Below are positions 1 to 12,761 of a DNA stretch of 64,000 nt, one piece after another (the stretch's first letter is position 1; every line of letters begins with the position of its first letter). A model generated the notes under the pieces. The model saw only the letters and a program-made list of their open reading frames with translations. It had not been told where the DNA came from and did no database searches. Location of the stretch: contig JAAEAF010014564.1 of NCBI GenBank assembly GCA_011037195.1, positions 1-64,000 on the forward strand. Reading direction: 5' to 3'. The position numbers and the translations under genes were made by a program. The stretch comes from Triatoma infestans. Lineage: Eukaryota; Arthropoda; Insecta; Hemiptera; Reduviidae.

Positions 1-136
1 TATTTCACACTTGGCGTGAGATTGGATTGACATTTTTCACGAAACGTATTGTCGCGTCGACAGTTCTCAACGTACTGACCTCGAACCGGTCTTGTTGCGG
101 AGGGGAGGAATCAGGCTACACGAAAGTGTAGCCAAC
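1..136 (+). promoter_or_regulatory. Probable 5' UTR / promoter-proximal region of the synaptotagmin-12-like gene
   Basis: This stretch is clearly richer in G+C and CpG than the rest of the window and runs directly into the proposed start codon at 137. No TATA box or initiator could be assigned, and the true transcription start may lie before the window. The call is an inference from composition and position only. Confidence 0.3.
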
Positions 137-3100
137 ATGTCGAAAACAAAGACCTCCGGCCGTGAGAGCGTCAGTACACTTACTTACTAATTACAATCTA
201 ATCGGTAATAATAAAAAATAAGCTTTATGGGTATATGCTCATTTAAATTTGGGCATATATTAGGAAAGGTTTTATTACAGCCGATCTCTCTTTCTTATAT
301 AGTAGCTTTTAAAAAGTTCGTTAAGTTCGTGTGAAGAAGAAAAAAAAACATATACGTAAACTTCATTCATATTATTGGAAGACATCCTATAATACATAGA
401 CTGTTCCATTAACTTAGAAATTAATTATTAATGAAAATTAACGAGTAAATATACAGGTACTTTAACAATTATTTTTAACAGATTAGAAAAGTTATTGCCC
501 AAATATCTGAAAAATATTTCATTTTATTCATCTTGTTCAGAGAAACTTCAGTAACCTAATCACTCTCCTCACCTGATCTAATAATAATAATAATAAATAT
601 AGTTTTAACATTAGTTTTGAAAGGCCATAAAGAAATTTAAATTTATATTTTAAATGAATTATATTCTTTTTGTGAGTTATTGTTATGTAAATGAAACCTT
701 TATTCTGTTATTTTTAAAACTAACATATGAACCTACTTTAACGTAGGCTCTAAATTTAAGGAGCATGTTCTCAAACAGATAAGCAACTACTAGTTTATAT
801 AATTTATTTTTATTCTTATCAACAAAGTATATATTTCAAATAGTTAATCATTGGGTATACACTCATTTTTGTACCTTATTTAAATCTTATTACGAGTGTA
901 AGGGATTGTGGCAACACTGGTTCTAGTTGTTGTATGTGTGTTGACATGGAATCATGGCTCGGTGTGCATCTTAAATGTTTCATAACTAATAAACTCTTTG
1001 TATGGGTCTTTTCTTATATTTTAATATTAGTCTTAGACATAAAAAGAAGGTGATACTATAAACTGCCTACGCATTATCTTAGCTTAAGTCAGAGATTCTC
1101 AAAATTTATATGACGTTACCTTCCCCCTTTCAGAAAAAAATTAGTTACTCGACATTCTAGAGATCTACATTTTTAAGGGAACAAAAGAAAAGTGCCTTGA
1201 CATATTCTGATTCTAATTTCACTTTTGTAAATAAAGATGTCGCTGTAAATTATTTATTAAAATCAACTATAATAACATTAGCATTGTGTATAGAAAATAA
1301 TGATACAATGGAAATATTAAACATAGATTTCCAAATGATATTAAAAATTATCCTAATGAGAAAAATGAACCTGGTACGCTGCTCTTAATTTATTCATTGA
1401 TTGCTCTATATTTGTCAGCAGCATTCTTAAATTATTGCGAATAGCTATTTGCAAAACACTGCATAATTCATATAGGTTGCATTGAACATGAATAAGACTG
1501 CTATGATTTTATTATTAATAAGCACTAAGACACAGAAACAGGGAAGGCATTAGTGGTAGCGCATTGGCCTAGCAACGCGGCGGTCCCGGTTCGAGTCCAG
1601 CTGTGTTATCTTTAGATTTTTTCTTTACAGCTCATTGTCCATCAGATGTAAAAGAAATTCGCGAAAATACTCATTCATTAACTACTTTTTATTGAAATAA
1701 TAGTATATGCTCTCTGTAAGTGATCCCAAATCTGTAAAGTTCGAAGATACCGAATATGAATTAAAATTTAAAAATACATGATGCATTGGCACTAGTTTTC
1801 ACTAGCCACACAATTCAGAAAACAAATCGGAACTAGATTACTTGCTTGTAAGAATCGGCGAATTTGCCGATCGTTTATTACTGGATATGAAGAGTTTATT
1901 AGGGAAATAATGTATTCAGTGCTACTATTTCTATATTTTCTAAGTTTTCAAAATTTTCTCTTCTTTATGCATCCACCCCTTTTATTTAACAATTTCCACT
2001 CGAGGCTACTGCAGTCGAGGGGAACCGTTCTTTCCTAGTGGGGATATATCGGGTGTCCCAAAAGATACTTTACAACTTCACAACGCAATAACTTGAATTG
2101 TAATTGATGTACAGAAACTAACTTTAGTTTATCTAATGCTCCATCGCATAAAGTTTTTTTCCTTGTTTAGTCCACTTCAATATGCGCACCTCTTGTGGCA
2201 CGTACGATATCTAATCGGTATTCAACTTCCATCCACACTCGCCGTTAACATGTGTTCATCAACAGTGGCAATGGCATCGGTGATTCTGTTCTTCAGATCG
2301 TTGATATCATTGACAGGAGTACGATAAACTTTGTCTTTAACGTAACCCCAGAGAAAAAAGTCTAAGGGTGTCATGTCAGGGGACCTAGGAGGCCAGGAAA
2401 TGGGGCCACCTCTTCCAATCCAACGTTGCGGAAAGGTGACGTCCAGGACCTCTCTCACGTTAAGAGCCCAATGTGGTGGTGCACCATCTTGCTGAAAAAA
2501 GACTGCTGGTTGTCGATCAGCTAATTGAGGTACCAGATACATCTACAGCATGTCAAGGTAATTGGTACCATTAACTGTGTTTTCTGCAAAAAAGAATGGT
2601 CCAATAATGCGATCAATCATGACACAACACCACACATTAACTTTGGGGCTATCACGCACCACTTCTCTCAAAGCATGTGGGTTTACTGACCCCCAGATGC
2701 GGACATTGTGTGTATTGACTCTTCCACACACATGAAAAGTCGATTCATCGGAGAAAGCCACATTATTAAGGAAATTGTTATCCTCTTCCACACGTGTCAG
2801 AATTTCCCCAGCAAATTGCATGCGCTTCGGTCTATCATTTGGCTCAAGTGCCTGCAGTAATTGCAGACGATATGGGTACAACTGAAGACGTTTTCGGAGT
2901 ACCCTGTGCACTGTTGTGCGAGGGATTTGCAGTTCCTGTGAGGCCCTTCGAATCGACTTCTGTGGCGAACGCTGGAAAGCTACACGTATGCGTTCGACGT
3001 CTGCATCACTCGTTCCGGGCCGGCCAGTATGAGGCTTTACACAGCCTGTCTCCATGAAGTTGTTGTACCACTTTCTTATTGATGGTCGAGAGGGTGGATT

Positions 3101-6100
3101 CTTGTTAAATCGTGTCCTGAAGTTTCTCTGTGTCTGAATGTCAGATCTGGTTTCAATAAACCACTTCACACATTGTGCCTTTTCTTGTGGGGACGCCATT
3201 ATTCTTATTCTTGTTTCCTGTTATCTGAAACACGAGGGAAAAAAAACTTTATGAGATGGAGCATTAGATAAACTAAAGTTATTTTCTGTACATCAATTAC
3301 AATTCAAGTTATTGCATTGTGAAGTTGTAAAGTACCTTTTGGGACAACCTTTATCTATATCGCTTTCTTTGGGAAACCCTGGTTTTAAATCTTTATTGAG
3401 ATTATAATTTTTCCACTTGATGTTGTTATGAATATGTTAGAATGAGAGATATAATTGCTATCATAATATCTTTTTTTAGAGTGCGCTGATAGGCAGGACA
3501 CTAAGTCCGGAATGCCGTTCATCTTTGGAGGGCCTGGCTAATGTCCATAGGTCTAGACCACTGTCTCCATTATTAGTGCCACAAGATTCAACCACATCCA
3601 TCGTGACAACTGTTAGTATACACGCTGTCAGTATTTTTCTTATTTTCATTATATATTTTTAAAAAATAAATACATTGTATGTATACAATTTACTGATGTT
3701 TATATACCTGAATTTATAGATTACAAAGAAGTGACTAATTTAAGTCACTTCTTCGTAAATTATTTCCCGATTACTTAAATTATTATTAAATATTCATTAT
3801 TAGTTGAATAAAAGTTGGCATTTAATTCTGCAAAGGGATGTAAGCATTTAAACAAGGAGTAAAAAATTCCTGTGTGTTAAAGTAGTTTCTGAAAAGAATT
3901 ATTTTAACTTATGTGTAAAATTTTCGAAATTGAGTGTTTAACTATTATTTGTCACCCAAAGATCACAAGTTTTACCAAGACAAAATAATTTAGGTAACAA
4001 TACTTTATTTCTAGCTAAGATTTAGCTAGAAATCCATATAAATCTAGCTGAAATACAGACACACTACTATACGCATTTCAGACATTCTCACACGGGTTCA
4101 ATCTAACCCCCTCTCAATTTCTCCTTCAGGTTCTCCAACCCTTAAAACACAAATTTACTTGACATAACATAGTTTATTGACAATCAGAATTCTAGTATGT
4201 ATTTAATTCGTGAATAAATTTTTTTCCAAAAAAGAAAAATCGCTTAAACTCCATATTCCTTGTTGGCGTCTCCATTTATTTATTTATTTTTACTGTTTTC
4301 TTTCTCCACGATACCAAAGCCGATCCAACATAAACAAGTGTGTGTTCGCTCTTAATTGGGTATGTAAAGAGCTGAACATCCAACCATAAATTTACCAAGA
4401 GCATGTGAATTGTAGGCTATTTTGTACCAAACATGGAATCCGAAGGTTTTATTCAAATACGTCACGGGAATTAAAAACTGGTGTCAATCATTTATATAGA
4501 TTTATAGAAAAATTAAATTAAATTAAGAAAGATAGTGTGTTGCCATCTTGCAAGAACTATAAATGAAAGAAATAATTAGCGAAAATTCTGTAATTAATGA
4601 AGAGAAGTTACATGTTTTAATTTTTATTAGAAAAAAATTAATTCCTTTTCAAACTTAACGCTTAAATTTTGAATTTGAAATTGGAAGAAATAATGAACAT
4701 TTAGAGAAGCAAACTGGCTGTCAAAAGACAGTTTCAGATGAGTCGAAAGACATTAATTAAAAGTAATTATGAAGTAATTAGTGTTACTTCTAATACAAAT
4801 TTTAAACGTCAGCCTGGAAATTTGTCCGGGGGGCAAAATTTAGGAGCGCCATTTTGGCCATAACTAGAGAAAAATATACTCTAAAACTGTGAAATTTTCT
4901 CATATCGATTTTTTCCTTTGCTAAAAATTTACAGTTCGTAGCATATTTATATTGTTTATGTCTAAAAGCTAAAAATATTTACACTATTAATGAAAAAGAC
5001 GATGCTTGAACTTGTTTGAACATGCATTTACTTCTCTGAACACAATAGCATTAGCATGCGAGCAGAGCGCTGGTTCAGCTTGTGTTTGAACATGCCTAAA
5101 CTTCCTTAAAAATATATATATATTATTAAGGGGCGGCAATTTGTCTTTTTGTCAGGGGCGGCATAGCCTCTAGAGTGGGCGCTACCCTAGAGAAATGGAT
5201 AGTTTACTTCTCATTATAGAGAAGATGATAGTTAAAAAAAGGTTTAAACTTTTCTTAATGACGGCCCCCTTTCAGTAACAGCGCGAAAATAGAACAATGG
5301 TCCACTTATTTTCGAGTTTGACCGGCTAAAAGTATTTTTTGGAGCTATGGGAGACAAAAGAGATTACTGAAGGACCTTGAAATATTAAAAAAATATTTAT
5401 AAGCAGTTCCCGTGACATGCATTATTATTCACTATATTGAAGGGATACAGACACTACATTGAATAGTATATTTTTACCAAAAATGGTAGTTATTTCTGGC
5501 ACCAACTCAACAAATGATGAAAATCTATATTTAATTGGGATGCAACAAAAGCCTGCTTTTTTATCTTAATCTTCAACACTACTTACTAAAAGTTACTTTA
5601 TTAAACACTAGTTTACCAAAAGTTTATTAGGTACTCTTTTTACTTTCAGTTTATGCTTGTAGAAAAATCTATGCGGTTTGTAAGTGATTTAAGAAATGAC
5701 CTGGTTTAATCTGGAAATTCGAGCGATTTTGCATCATTACCTTAAGGAAAGGCTACGGCCACAAACGCCGCTTCCGAAGTTAATGAAGTAGAGAGGGAAG
5801 GTTCTGTAAAGATCACGAGCTGCACAGATCTGGTTCAGTTTAGAGAGGCGATATGAGTCTGGAAAGTAAGCTTCATCCATGACTTCTTCTCTCTTTATAT
5901 TCAGTACTTCTAGTGAAGCTGAAGTGATGGATTCTCGTACCAGCACCAGAAAACTTTCAAGAGATAGGCGTGCCCTACTCAACCATAAACCGCCACCTGC
6001 TGTGAGTAGCCGCCATAGTTCTCAGAAGTTGCCGAAATATGTACGATGTATGTAAATTAAGTAATGAGACTGATTTTCTAGTGTTCGAACTGGTAGCACT

Positions 6101-9100
6101 GGAGACGCGGCGCATGCGTGGTAGGGCAAGTAAACATCTGATACACGTCCAGTGCAAATTTGAAAATGCTAGAGTTGTTGCACTGTCCATAGTGACTTTT
6201 TTTTGTGAGCAAGGTTTTTTTCAGTGCGTTTTAAAAATGAGTGACATCAATTACGAGCAACATCAATTAGCTTTACACATTCACATTTTTGGAGGCCTAT
6301 ATATATTATTTTTCAAGACTCCAAGATTCTCACGAAGACAATAAAAACAATCGGGTGTGAAAAACTCGCACAACTTTCTCTTACTTCACTAAATACAAAT
6401 AAATACATGATTGATAAAAAATAAATACGAAAACTATCATGTCGATAAAACAAAACCATTTGGGCATCGAAGACAATAAGATAATACAGAATGTATTATT
6501 GGTCCAACATGCATAAGTCAATACAAGTATGCGATAAATATAAAAAAGGTGATGATTGAAAGGTTAACATAGATATGGCTAACTAGAAAGACCAAACAAT
6601 AATATAGAATATTATGTTCCGTCCTTCCAAGGAAACAGACACAACAGGCATTTGTCTACCCAACGTAGGAACTTCGTTAAATAAAATATTGAATACAAAT
6701 ATTCCTGTATATTACTACTATAGAGCTAGTGTAATAATATATTAAAACATAGCAAAGATATAATTAATAAGATACATACTTATTCAGATAGCTATAGTTT
6801 AAATACACATACGAGTACATCAATACGTCCCAACAAGCCGCATGCCGAGTTGAAGTCTGTAAAACTTTTTTTTCAAAAGCCTAGTGATTTTCGTTTCATC
6901 ATACGAATGAAAAATAGGTTTACTTCGACAACGAACAAGTAAAAATAATGGATTAAATTGGCCAACCGGCAGTACCGTCCCTCGAAGAGAAAGATATGAA
7001 AAAAAAAGTAATGCTGTGCACACGCACTTCACATGGGATCTACAAGGGCATCATTCATTTTGAGCTACTTCCTGGCGGTTATGAACTCTACGCTACTCAG
7101 CTATGTAACGCATATACTCCGTTTTGTCTGCAAAATATCCCTCTTGAATTAATTGAAAAAATGTATTCTTTCAACAAGACAACGCAAGGCCGCACATCAT
7201 AACACGTCAAACGTTCTCAGTAATCAAGATTTGATTTTCGATCTCCTACTTCACGCAGTTTACAGCCCACTCTCTTTGGCACCCTCTTTTTACATGGTAA
7301 AAAATTTACAAATACAGAAGAGTTGAAAACGGGATGTTTGGAGTTTTTTGCCTCCAAAGATAGCTCCAGGAATCGCTAGAACATCTAATTGCTAGCTAAC
7401 AGGTAGGTTCAAGTTGTAGAAAATGATAGCCTGTATTTCAAGGAGTAAGCTTAGTAGGTGAGTAAACAAACCATTTTTAGAAGGTGAAAACCGCAAAAAC
7501 TTTATTATAGCCTTGTATTTAAAATTCATAATTATTGTGAATTAATATTATCATTGTAATATATTAAACAAATCATTTCCATTTATTTGCAGTGTTGTAG
7601 TGGTCGAGAGGTTCCCAGTTCACCTCTTCCCTTAGGAACGCTTCAGCCGGCTCTTTACACACGCCCAGAAGAACCTTTTGTTGTAAGAAGTGAAAATAGA
7701 GTTGGCCGCCTTCATATAACTACGAAATACGATTTTGATCGATCCGATCTTCATGTACATCTAATTGAAAGTAAAAAAAATAATTCAACATTAATTTGAT
7801 CGATATTTTTATTGAAATTAAAAATTCTTATATTTAGATTTTATTATTAACTTTAGGTGGATTTTAATAGATTTTTATTCTTCTTCTTGGAAGTATATTC
7901 TGAAAAAAGTTTGCAATGAATTCTGATATAGTCGTATTGAATAATTTACTTTTAGGTGAGGGACTAGTTGGTGGTGAATTTTCAGAGCCATATATTCGTG
8001 TGAGTTTAGATCCTCCAGTGGATAACAGAGTTAGGCAGACTGGAACTAAATCGGAATCTAGCCCAGTTTTAGATCAACATTATAAATTTCCTGTTTCGCA
8101 TGATGAATTGCCTTGCCATTCCCTAGTCATTCAGGTAAACTTAAAATATCAACGAGTTTATAGAAACTTAGTTACTTTTTTTTTTTAAGGTTTTCCAACT
8201 TTATATCATAAGTTTATTTTTAAAATATTATTTTGCAGGTATTTGATTATGATCGTTATTCAAGAAATGATATAATTGGACAACTTAGAATTGATTTGGC
8301 TGAAATAGATACTACATCGACGGTTGAAATTTGGGGAGATATATCCAAGATTAGAAAAGTAAGTTTAAAAAAAAAAAAAATAAAGTCTAATATTCTCTTC
8401 CATAATTGTATTATACCTTTTCTTTTCATTCGCTTGATTAGTGGGTAGATAAGCAGTAATTATGGGAAAACAAAAGAGAAATTTACTATTAACTTATATA
8501 TTTCCAACAAAAAAAAAAAAATTATCGTATAGACAAAGCTGACATAATCTCGTATTTTTTGCTTAGACTCTAAGACTAATCTTCACAAGAATTGAAAATG
8601 AATAAGTAACAAATTTATCAATAATCAAATAGAATTTATGTTTGTTCAATATAAAAACATTTAAAATATTAAATTTCTGTTTCGACTTACTATTTCCTTA
8701 AAAATAAAAACAATAAGAAAAATAAAAACTAATTGTATCAATTTCTCACTACAAACTAAATTTATGAAATGTTAGATGCGACTAAATCAGTAACATCACC
8801 CTTTGGGTGAAACAAATACTAGAAAAGCCTTCGATAAATGAACAATAAATCTTACTAACATATTACATTGTAAACGAAATTTACTGAATATTCCTTATGC
8901 AGACTTCATTTATATTTGTTTTTATGCAAATGATTATTTGAATACTTATTTCAAAGACATTTAATCAAAAATAGTTGATGTTGATAGATATTTAAACCAC
9001 TATTCTAATATAATTTTACTTTTGTAGTAGAATGTTGTTACTTATAACTTTTTTTAAAAAATTTAATTTAAACTAAACATTATTTGCATTTAATTCAATA

Positions 9101-12100
9101 GCCTCCAGAAGAATTACAAGAAGTTTTGGTGTCACTCAATTATTTGCCTTCAGCTGAAAGATTAACCGTTGTTCTTTTGAAAGCCAAGAATTTGACACTT
9201 CCAGAACATCGAGATACTGTAGGTGAGAAAAAAAATTTATTTAATTGAAATTTGATGATCTAACGATTCTGTCTAGAAAAATTACAGGATCTCTCTCTGG
9301 GATATATCGCAAACAGTTAATTCCAAACATCTTTAATAAAGAATTTAAGGTAAAGTATATAGAACTAAATGTTTTCAGATAAGGGTTTTTACTTTCGCTT
9401 ATTGTTATAAAAGGTAAAATCGTGGCAAATTTTCAAAGTTGATTTTTCACCAGAAAAACATGTTTAAGTTTCCCTAATTTTTAAAAAGAATTTTTTAATT
9501 GCTCCTCTGTGTGTACGTTTTGTGTGGTATATAACAGGGGTGTCCAACCCGCGAGCCACAACAGCCCAGGACGGCTTTGAATGCGGCCCAATAAACAATT
9601 TTAAACTAATATAAATAAATAAATTACTAGTGTTTTTTTCATACTGTTGAGATATACTTGAAGTGTCTTTGTCTCCAAGGAATGAGGGGAAATTAAAAAA
9701 ATGATTTAAGATGCTATACAATATGAATATATAAATATTGCAATATAATATGGACTATATCTGTAAAATCTCTTGAAATAAACACAACTTATAGTTTGTT
9801 TTTTTGGGAAAATAGACAAGATAATGTTTATTATAATTATTATGACTTTTTTTCAATTTATCTCTAACTGTTGAGTTTCGCTAAGTATGTTGAAGAATGA
9901 ACTAGTTTACAGCCTTAAATTTTTTATTTTAAAAAGAATACATTTTATTTTCCTTCCTTACGTTTCGACATTGAGCATGTCATTTTCAAAGAAAAATTAT
10001 TATTATTATTTATCCAAATCACAAATAATTACAATTATATTAGAACATTTTTTTCTATATGGAATACCAAACATATTAAACTATATTTTTACATTTGTCC
10101 ACAAATTGATTGTACCAACCTGTTTTTTTATGTTAGAGTTGTATAGGCGTTGTTATTCGATATATACTAAACCATTAACAAAGAAAGTGATGAAAAAGAA
10201 AATTTTAAACTAGTCAAGTAACAGTAAGTTACTAGTCGGAACATTATTAATTATAAGATTAATGTAATCTGCGTTAATTTTGTTAAAGGAGAATTCCTTG
10301 TATGAACTGGTTTTAATTTTGAATATGTTTGCAATCAATTTAGTTTAAAAAGTTAAGCACCACGTGGTCACCATCTTTATTTTAGTTCAATATTTCTTTT
10401 GTGCTTTGAGATTTTGCTATTTTTAGGTTTTTAGGTCCTAAAACAGCCATAAATTCTACAACTTTTTAATTATCTCTAATGTTCTTTATATTTTAGTCGG
10501 AGCGCGGGGCCCTACGGGGGACGTCTCTCGCGTATGCCTTGAGCCGGCCTTGTATATGAGCCCATAGTTACGCTCCATTTAAATTGTTAATTCCCTTCCA
10601 TTGGACGAACGGATGGAGCGTAATGCTTTGAGATAAATGTGCCTCTACATTGTCTCTCTGGTTTACTCGGCTAATGGCACCTATGTTTTTGTAACAGTGA
10701 AGATTTAGCCCAAGATCTTTCTGTCAAAATTCGTGGTATTTGTGTGCAAATGTTGTAATCGACGACGAATCGTCTTATTATTTGAGAAAGAGGAAACGTG
10801 GAAGTAATTAAATATTACTTACACATATTGATGCATTTAATTATGAGAGGTTTATCGATATATGTATGTGGCATAAGACTTGTCCTATACGATTCCGCTA
10901 CATGTGTAATGTTAAGGAGAATAACTTGTTCAATAAAAATTATAGCTTTTAAGAAACTATGCCATTGGTCGTTGAGGAATATAAGTGACATAGTCAAAGC
11001 CCAGGCTTGAATGCTTCTCATCGTTTCTTTGCATATCAAAAACTGCTCGAACAATTTACTTTAAATTTAGTTTACTTCCCCTATACAAGAATTTTATTCC
11101 AAACATTTTTTGAGAAAATTTATTTTAGAGGGAAGGCTTATCAGAACTTATGTTTAAGGTTGCCATGTAAAGTGCCACTTGTAAATGTTGTCATGTTATT
11201 GAAACCTGCTGAAACACCTGTAACCTCCTAATGACAACCGTGTTGTAAAAATTCCAATTTAAGAAAATTGATCCATCGGAGTTGGGATAAATCGTGTGAG
11301 AGATTCAAATTTGTATTTTTCACTTTTTATCTCTGTTATGACTTCTATTATTTTTATGTATATCTATTCTTCAAGTTATTAAATATACAACATTTTTTGT
11401 ATATATCTGTCACAGATCCGTTTGTAAAAGTTTATCTGCTAGCAAATGGTAAAAGAGTTAAGAAGAGAAAAACTGCCTGCCGTAAATCCTGCATTAACCC
11501 AGTATGGAACGAAGCGATTACATTCAATATTAGTTCTACTAATCTCATGAACTCTTCTGTAGAAGTATGTTACCTTATTTAGCAAATTTTTTGTTAGCTG
11601 ATCTATATTTTAGATTAAAGAATATAAATTTGCTTGTTTTATATCCTTTCTCTTGCTACCGCTTTGTCAAATTTTCGAAATTAGTTTGATCACTGACTTC
11701 AATGTTTTGAGGTCGTCTAAGTTTGAAAAAACGTTTTTAGTGAATGGTCTGTCATGTGAATATATCTGAAAACAAAAAATCGTGGGTAGCTCAAAATTGA
11801 TAATTCTATTTGGAACCACCATCGCATTATTTTGCTTAGATAAGGTTTGGTGAAAATCAATCCACCGAAAGTGCGACTTTAGTCGGTTTTTTTTTTTTTT
11901 TTTTTTTCAGTTGTTCACGATTTAATCGAAACTTCATATGCTATCTATAAATGCTTATTTCTTTTTCCAGAATTTTTTTTTTTTTTTTTTGGAGGTTTTG
12001 GAGGAGCAGCAACATTAAGCTTTCCTTTAAAGTTCCACTTCAGCACAATGCATGGTTCTATCACCTATAAATTCCACGAAGTATTGCTAGAAATATCAAG

Positions 12101-12714
12101 AAAATCGGTTAACCAAAAGTGTGGATTTTTACTATTGATTTTTGTATCTTTTGTAATTTTCTCGAAAACGACTACAACGATTTACTTTAAGTTGGATATA
12201 AACATACCACTTTTATTTGAAATACTGATTTTTTGGAGATTCTGAGGAAATTTGACATTAGATTTCAAACGTTAAGTCCAATAAAGAAAACAAAGTTAAA
12301 GTGTTGTGTATCTTGTTCGATGTTATTCTCTTTTGGACTTCAATGTAATCACTTCAACTATTACCTTCCTTCTGTTACATGTCCATGTTCCTTCTGTTAC
12401 CTTCCAAGTCCACCACCATTGTTTTTTAGTTAGGACTAAGTAAAAATGACCAAGTTTAAAGAAAATTTTTATTTTTTATAATTACATTTTAATTTAATTA
12501 AATGCAGTAGAGAAAGCTTTGTGAGTATTTCAAATCTGATTTTTTTTGTTTTAAGATATGTGTATTAGACCAAGGATCTGATCTTATTGGTGGACCATAT
12601 CCAATAGGATCCCTTATTATTGGACCAGATCAGCAAGGTGCCAGTTCATCTCATTGGTCAGAGATGTTAGCTAGTCCAAGGAAATCTGTTGCAATGTGGC
12701 ATACATTACGATAA
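137..12714 (+). CDS. Syt12: Synaptotagmin-12-like protein (nine exons, about 377 aa)
   Basis: Exons: 137-173, 903-961, 3480-3611, 7593-7770, 7956-8134, 8239-8358, 9102-9222, 11416-11564, 12556-12714 (stop TAA). Every junction has AG/GT ends and phases that join in one frame. Exon 1 gives a 12-residue N-terminus; exon 2 gives one hydrophobic segment (IVATLVLVVVCVL), the expected single membrane anchor. Exons 4-6 are C2A (starting GRLHITTKYDFD), exons 7-9 are C2B (LPSAERLTVVLLKAKNL, DPFVKVYL) and the C-terminus is HWSEMLASPRKSVAMWHTLR. The C2B and tail pattern fits Syt12 best. Known: synaptotagmins are vesicle membrane proteins in exocytosis, and Syt12 is a calcium-independent member. Several calcium-binding aspartates are missing here (C2A loop 1 reads FSEPY; C2B loop 3 is rebuilt). 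Exons 1-2 are less certain than 3-9; the introns hold a SINE, two mariners and a Helentron-like repeat. Confidence 0.82.
1541..1643 (+). repeat. tRNA-derived SINE, family A, 5' part only
   Basis: Begins GGGAAGG, carries a box A-like TAGTGGTAGCGCA and a box B-like GGTTCGAGTCC, then the family-specific segment CCAGCTGTG...TTAGATTTTTT, and breaks off in CTCATTGTCC. The same head occurs at 17079, 18817, 20341, 46446 and 51413. It is an internal pol III promoter relic, not a functional tRNA, and lies in the second intron of the synaptotagmin gene. Confidence 0.8.
2052..3349 (-). mobile_element. Mariner-type DNA transposon, DD41D group, with about 100-bp terminal inverted repeats
   Basis: The left end (2052 to about 2160) and the inverted right end (about 3240 to 3349) match over roughly 100 bp with few differences; both start GG(T)TGTCCCAAAAG. 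They enclose one broken transposase gene on the - strand. Left and right repeats still resemble each other closely, so insertion is fairly recent, but the transposase is no longer open. TA target duplication could not be fixed at the exact edges. It sits in the second intron of the synaptotagmin gene, opposite to its transcription. Confidence 0.85.
2167..3199 (-). pseudogene. Mariner transposase (DD41D), inactivated by a stop and a frameshift
   Basis: The N-terminal part (3199 to 2546, beginning MASPQEKAQCVKWF) has the paired helix-turn-helix region and the first catalytic Asp in FSDEST. After an in-frame TAG at 2543-2545 the same frame continues with the second Asp in FFQQDGAPPHW and the third in PRSPDMTPLDFF. 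Forty-one residues separate the second and third Asp, so this is a DD41D (rosa-like) mariner rather than the common DD34D. Near 2225-2235 the frame shifts, and the expected C-terminus (EYRLDIVRATRGAHIE) is read in another frame to TAA at 2167-2169. Known role: cut-and-paste transposition; this copy cannot make a full enzyme. Confidence 0.88.
3721..3757. repeat. Short near-perfect palindrome
   Basis: Arms reading TTACAAAGAAGTGACT and its inverse flank a loop of about 6 bases. It lies just after synaptotagmin exon 3 and could be a decayed MITE or a foldback; no element family is recognised. Confidence 0.5.
3780..6340. other. Intronic sequence without recognised gene; scattered transposon debris
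   Basis: Part of the large intron between synaptotagmin exons 3 and 4. Blocks near 4800-4860, 5140-5200 and 5740-6190 are more GC-rich than their surroundings and contain short open frames on both strands, but none shows a recognisable domain or codon bias. These blocks look like old transposon fragments of unknown type. Confidence 0.4.
6344..6385 (-). repeat. Terminal fragment of the Helentron-like repeat family
   Basis: Contains the family terminus: a TCGGGTGTG...CTCGCAC hairpin followed by ACTTTCTCTTAC, as at 41253-41289. Only the end is present; the internal tandem units are missing. Confidence 0.5.
6880..7430 (+). pseudogene. Decayed DD34D-type mariner transposase fragment
   Basis: The conceptual + strand reading has several mariner landmarks in order: a degenerate DEK...YFDN block near 6900, KKKVMLC at about 7000, YKGIIHFELLPGG at about 7040, a relic of the HxDNARPH block near 7180 and a YSPxLAP-like block near 7260. 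Frames change repeatedly and stops are present, so this is a dead copy. Terminal repeats were not found. It lies in the synaptotagmin intron before exon 4. Confidence 0.7.
9537..9600 (+). repeat. Possible hAT-type terminus
   Basis: The sequence CAGGGGTGTCCAACCCGCG has the CAGGGG start typical of many hAT inverted ends and is followed by a GC-rich block unlike the AT-rich intron. The partner end and target duplication were not found. Confidence 0.3.
9955..9995 (-). ncRNA. Decayed hammerhead-like motif of a Penelope-like terminus
   Basis: On the - strand the order is TTGAAAA, a TGACAT...ATGTC hairpin, then GAAACGTA. Relative to the CTGANGA core two positions have changed, so it is probably inactive. 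It matches the architecture of the better copies at 23020-23052 and 39350-39382. Confidence 0.35.
9996..11415. other. Synaptotagmin intron, no gene seen
   Basis: AT-rich intron between exons 7 and 8. A GC-rich scrap at 10498-10560 looks like transposon debris. Small open frames on both strands at 10800-11230 have no recognisable domain. Confidence 0.4.
11690..12245 (+). repeat. Internal units of the Helentron-like tandem-repeat family
   Basis: Carries family phrases such as TCTCGAAAACGAC, an ATTTGAAA block and a GGAGATTCTG block in the same order as the copies at 33190-33850 and 49560-50090. It lies in the last synaptotagmin intron and is rather diverged. Confidence 0.55.
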
Positions 12715-12755
12715 TTATATGTAAATATTATAAATAGAATTTAATAGAATCCCGT

Positions 12756-12761
12756 AATAAA
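12756..12761 (+). terminator. Polyadenylation signal AATAAA of the synaptotagmin gene
   Basis: An AATAAA hexamer 42 bases after the stop codon. Position fits a 3' processing signal, though the region is AT-rich and other candidates follow. Confidence 0.45.

Noticed and set aside
5737..6190. Overlapping open frames on - (81 and 71 codons)
   Set aside because: No recognisable homology, inside a synaptotagmin intron. Probably transposon debris.
6238..6300. Possible mariner transposase start (MSDINYEQHQ) on +
   Set aside because: Resemblance is limited to a few residues and no helix-turn-helix region follows before unrelated repeat sequence begins.
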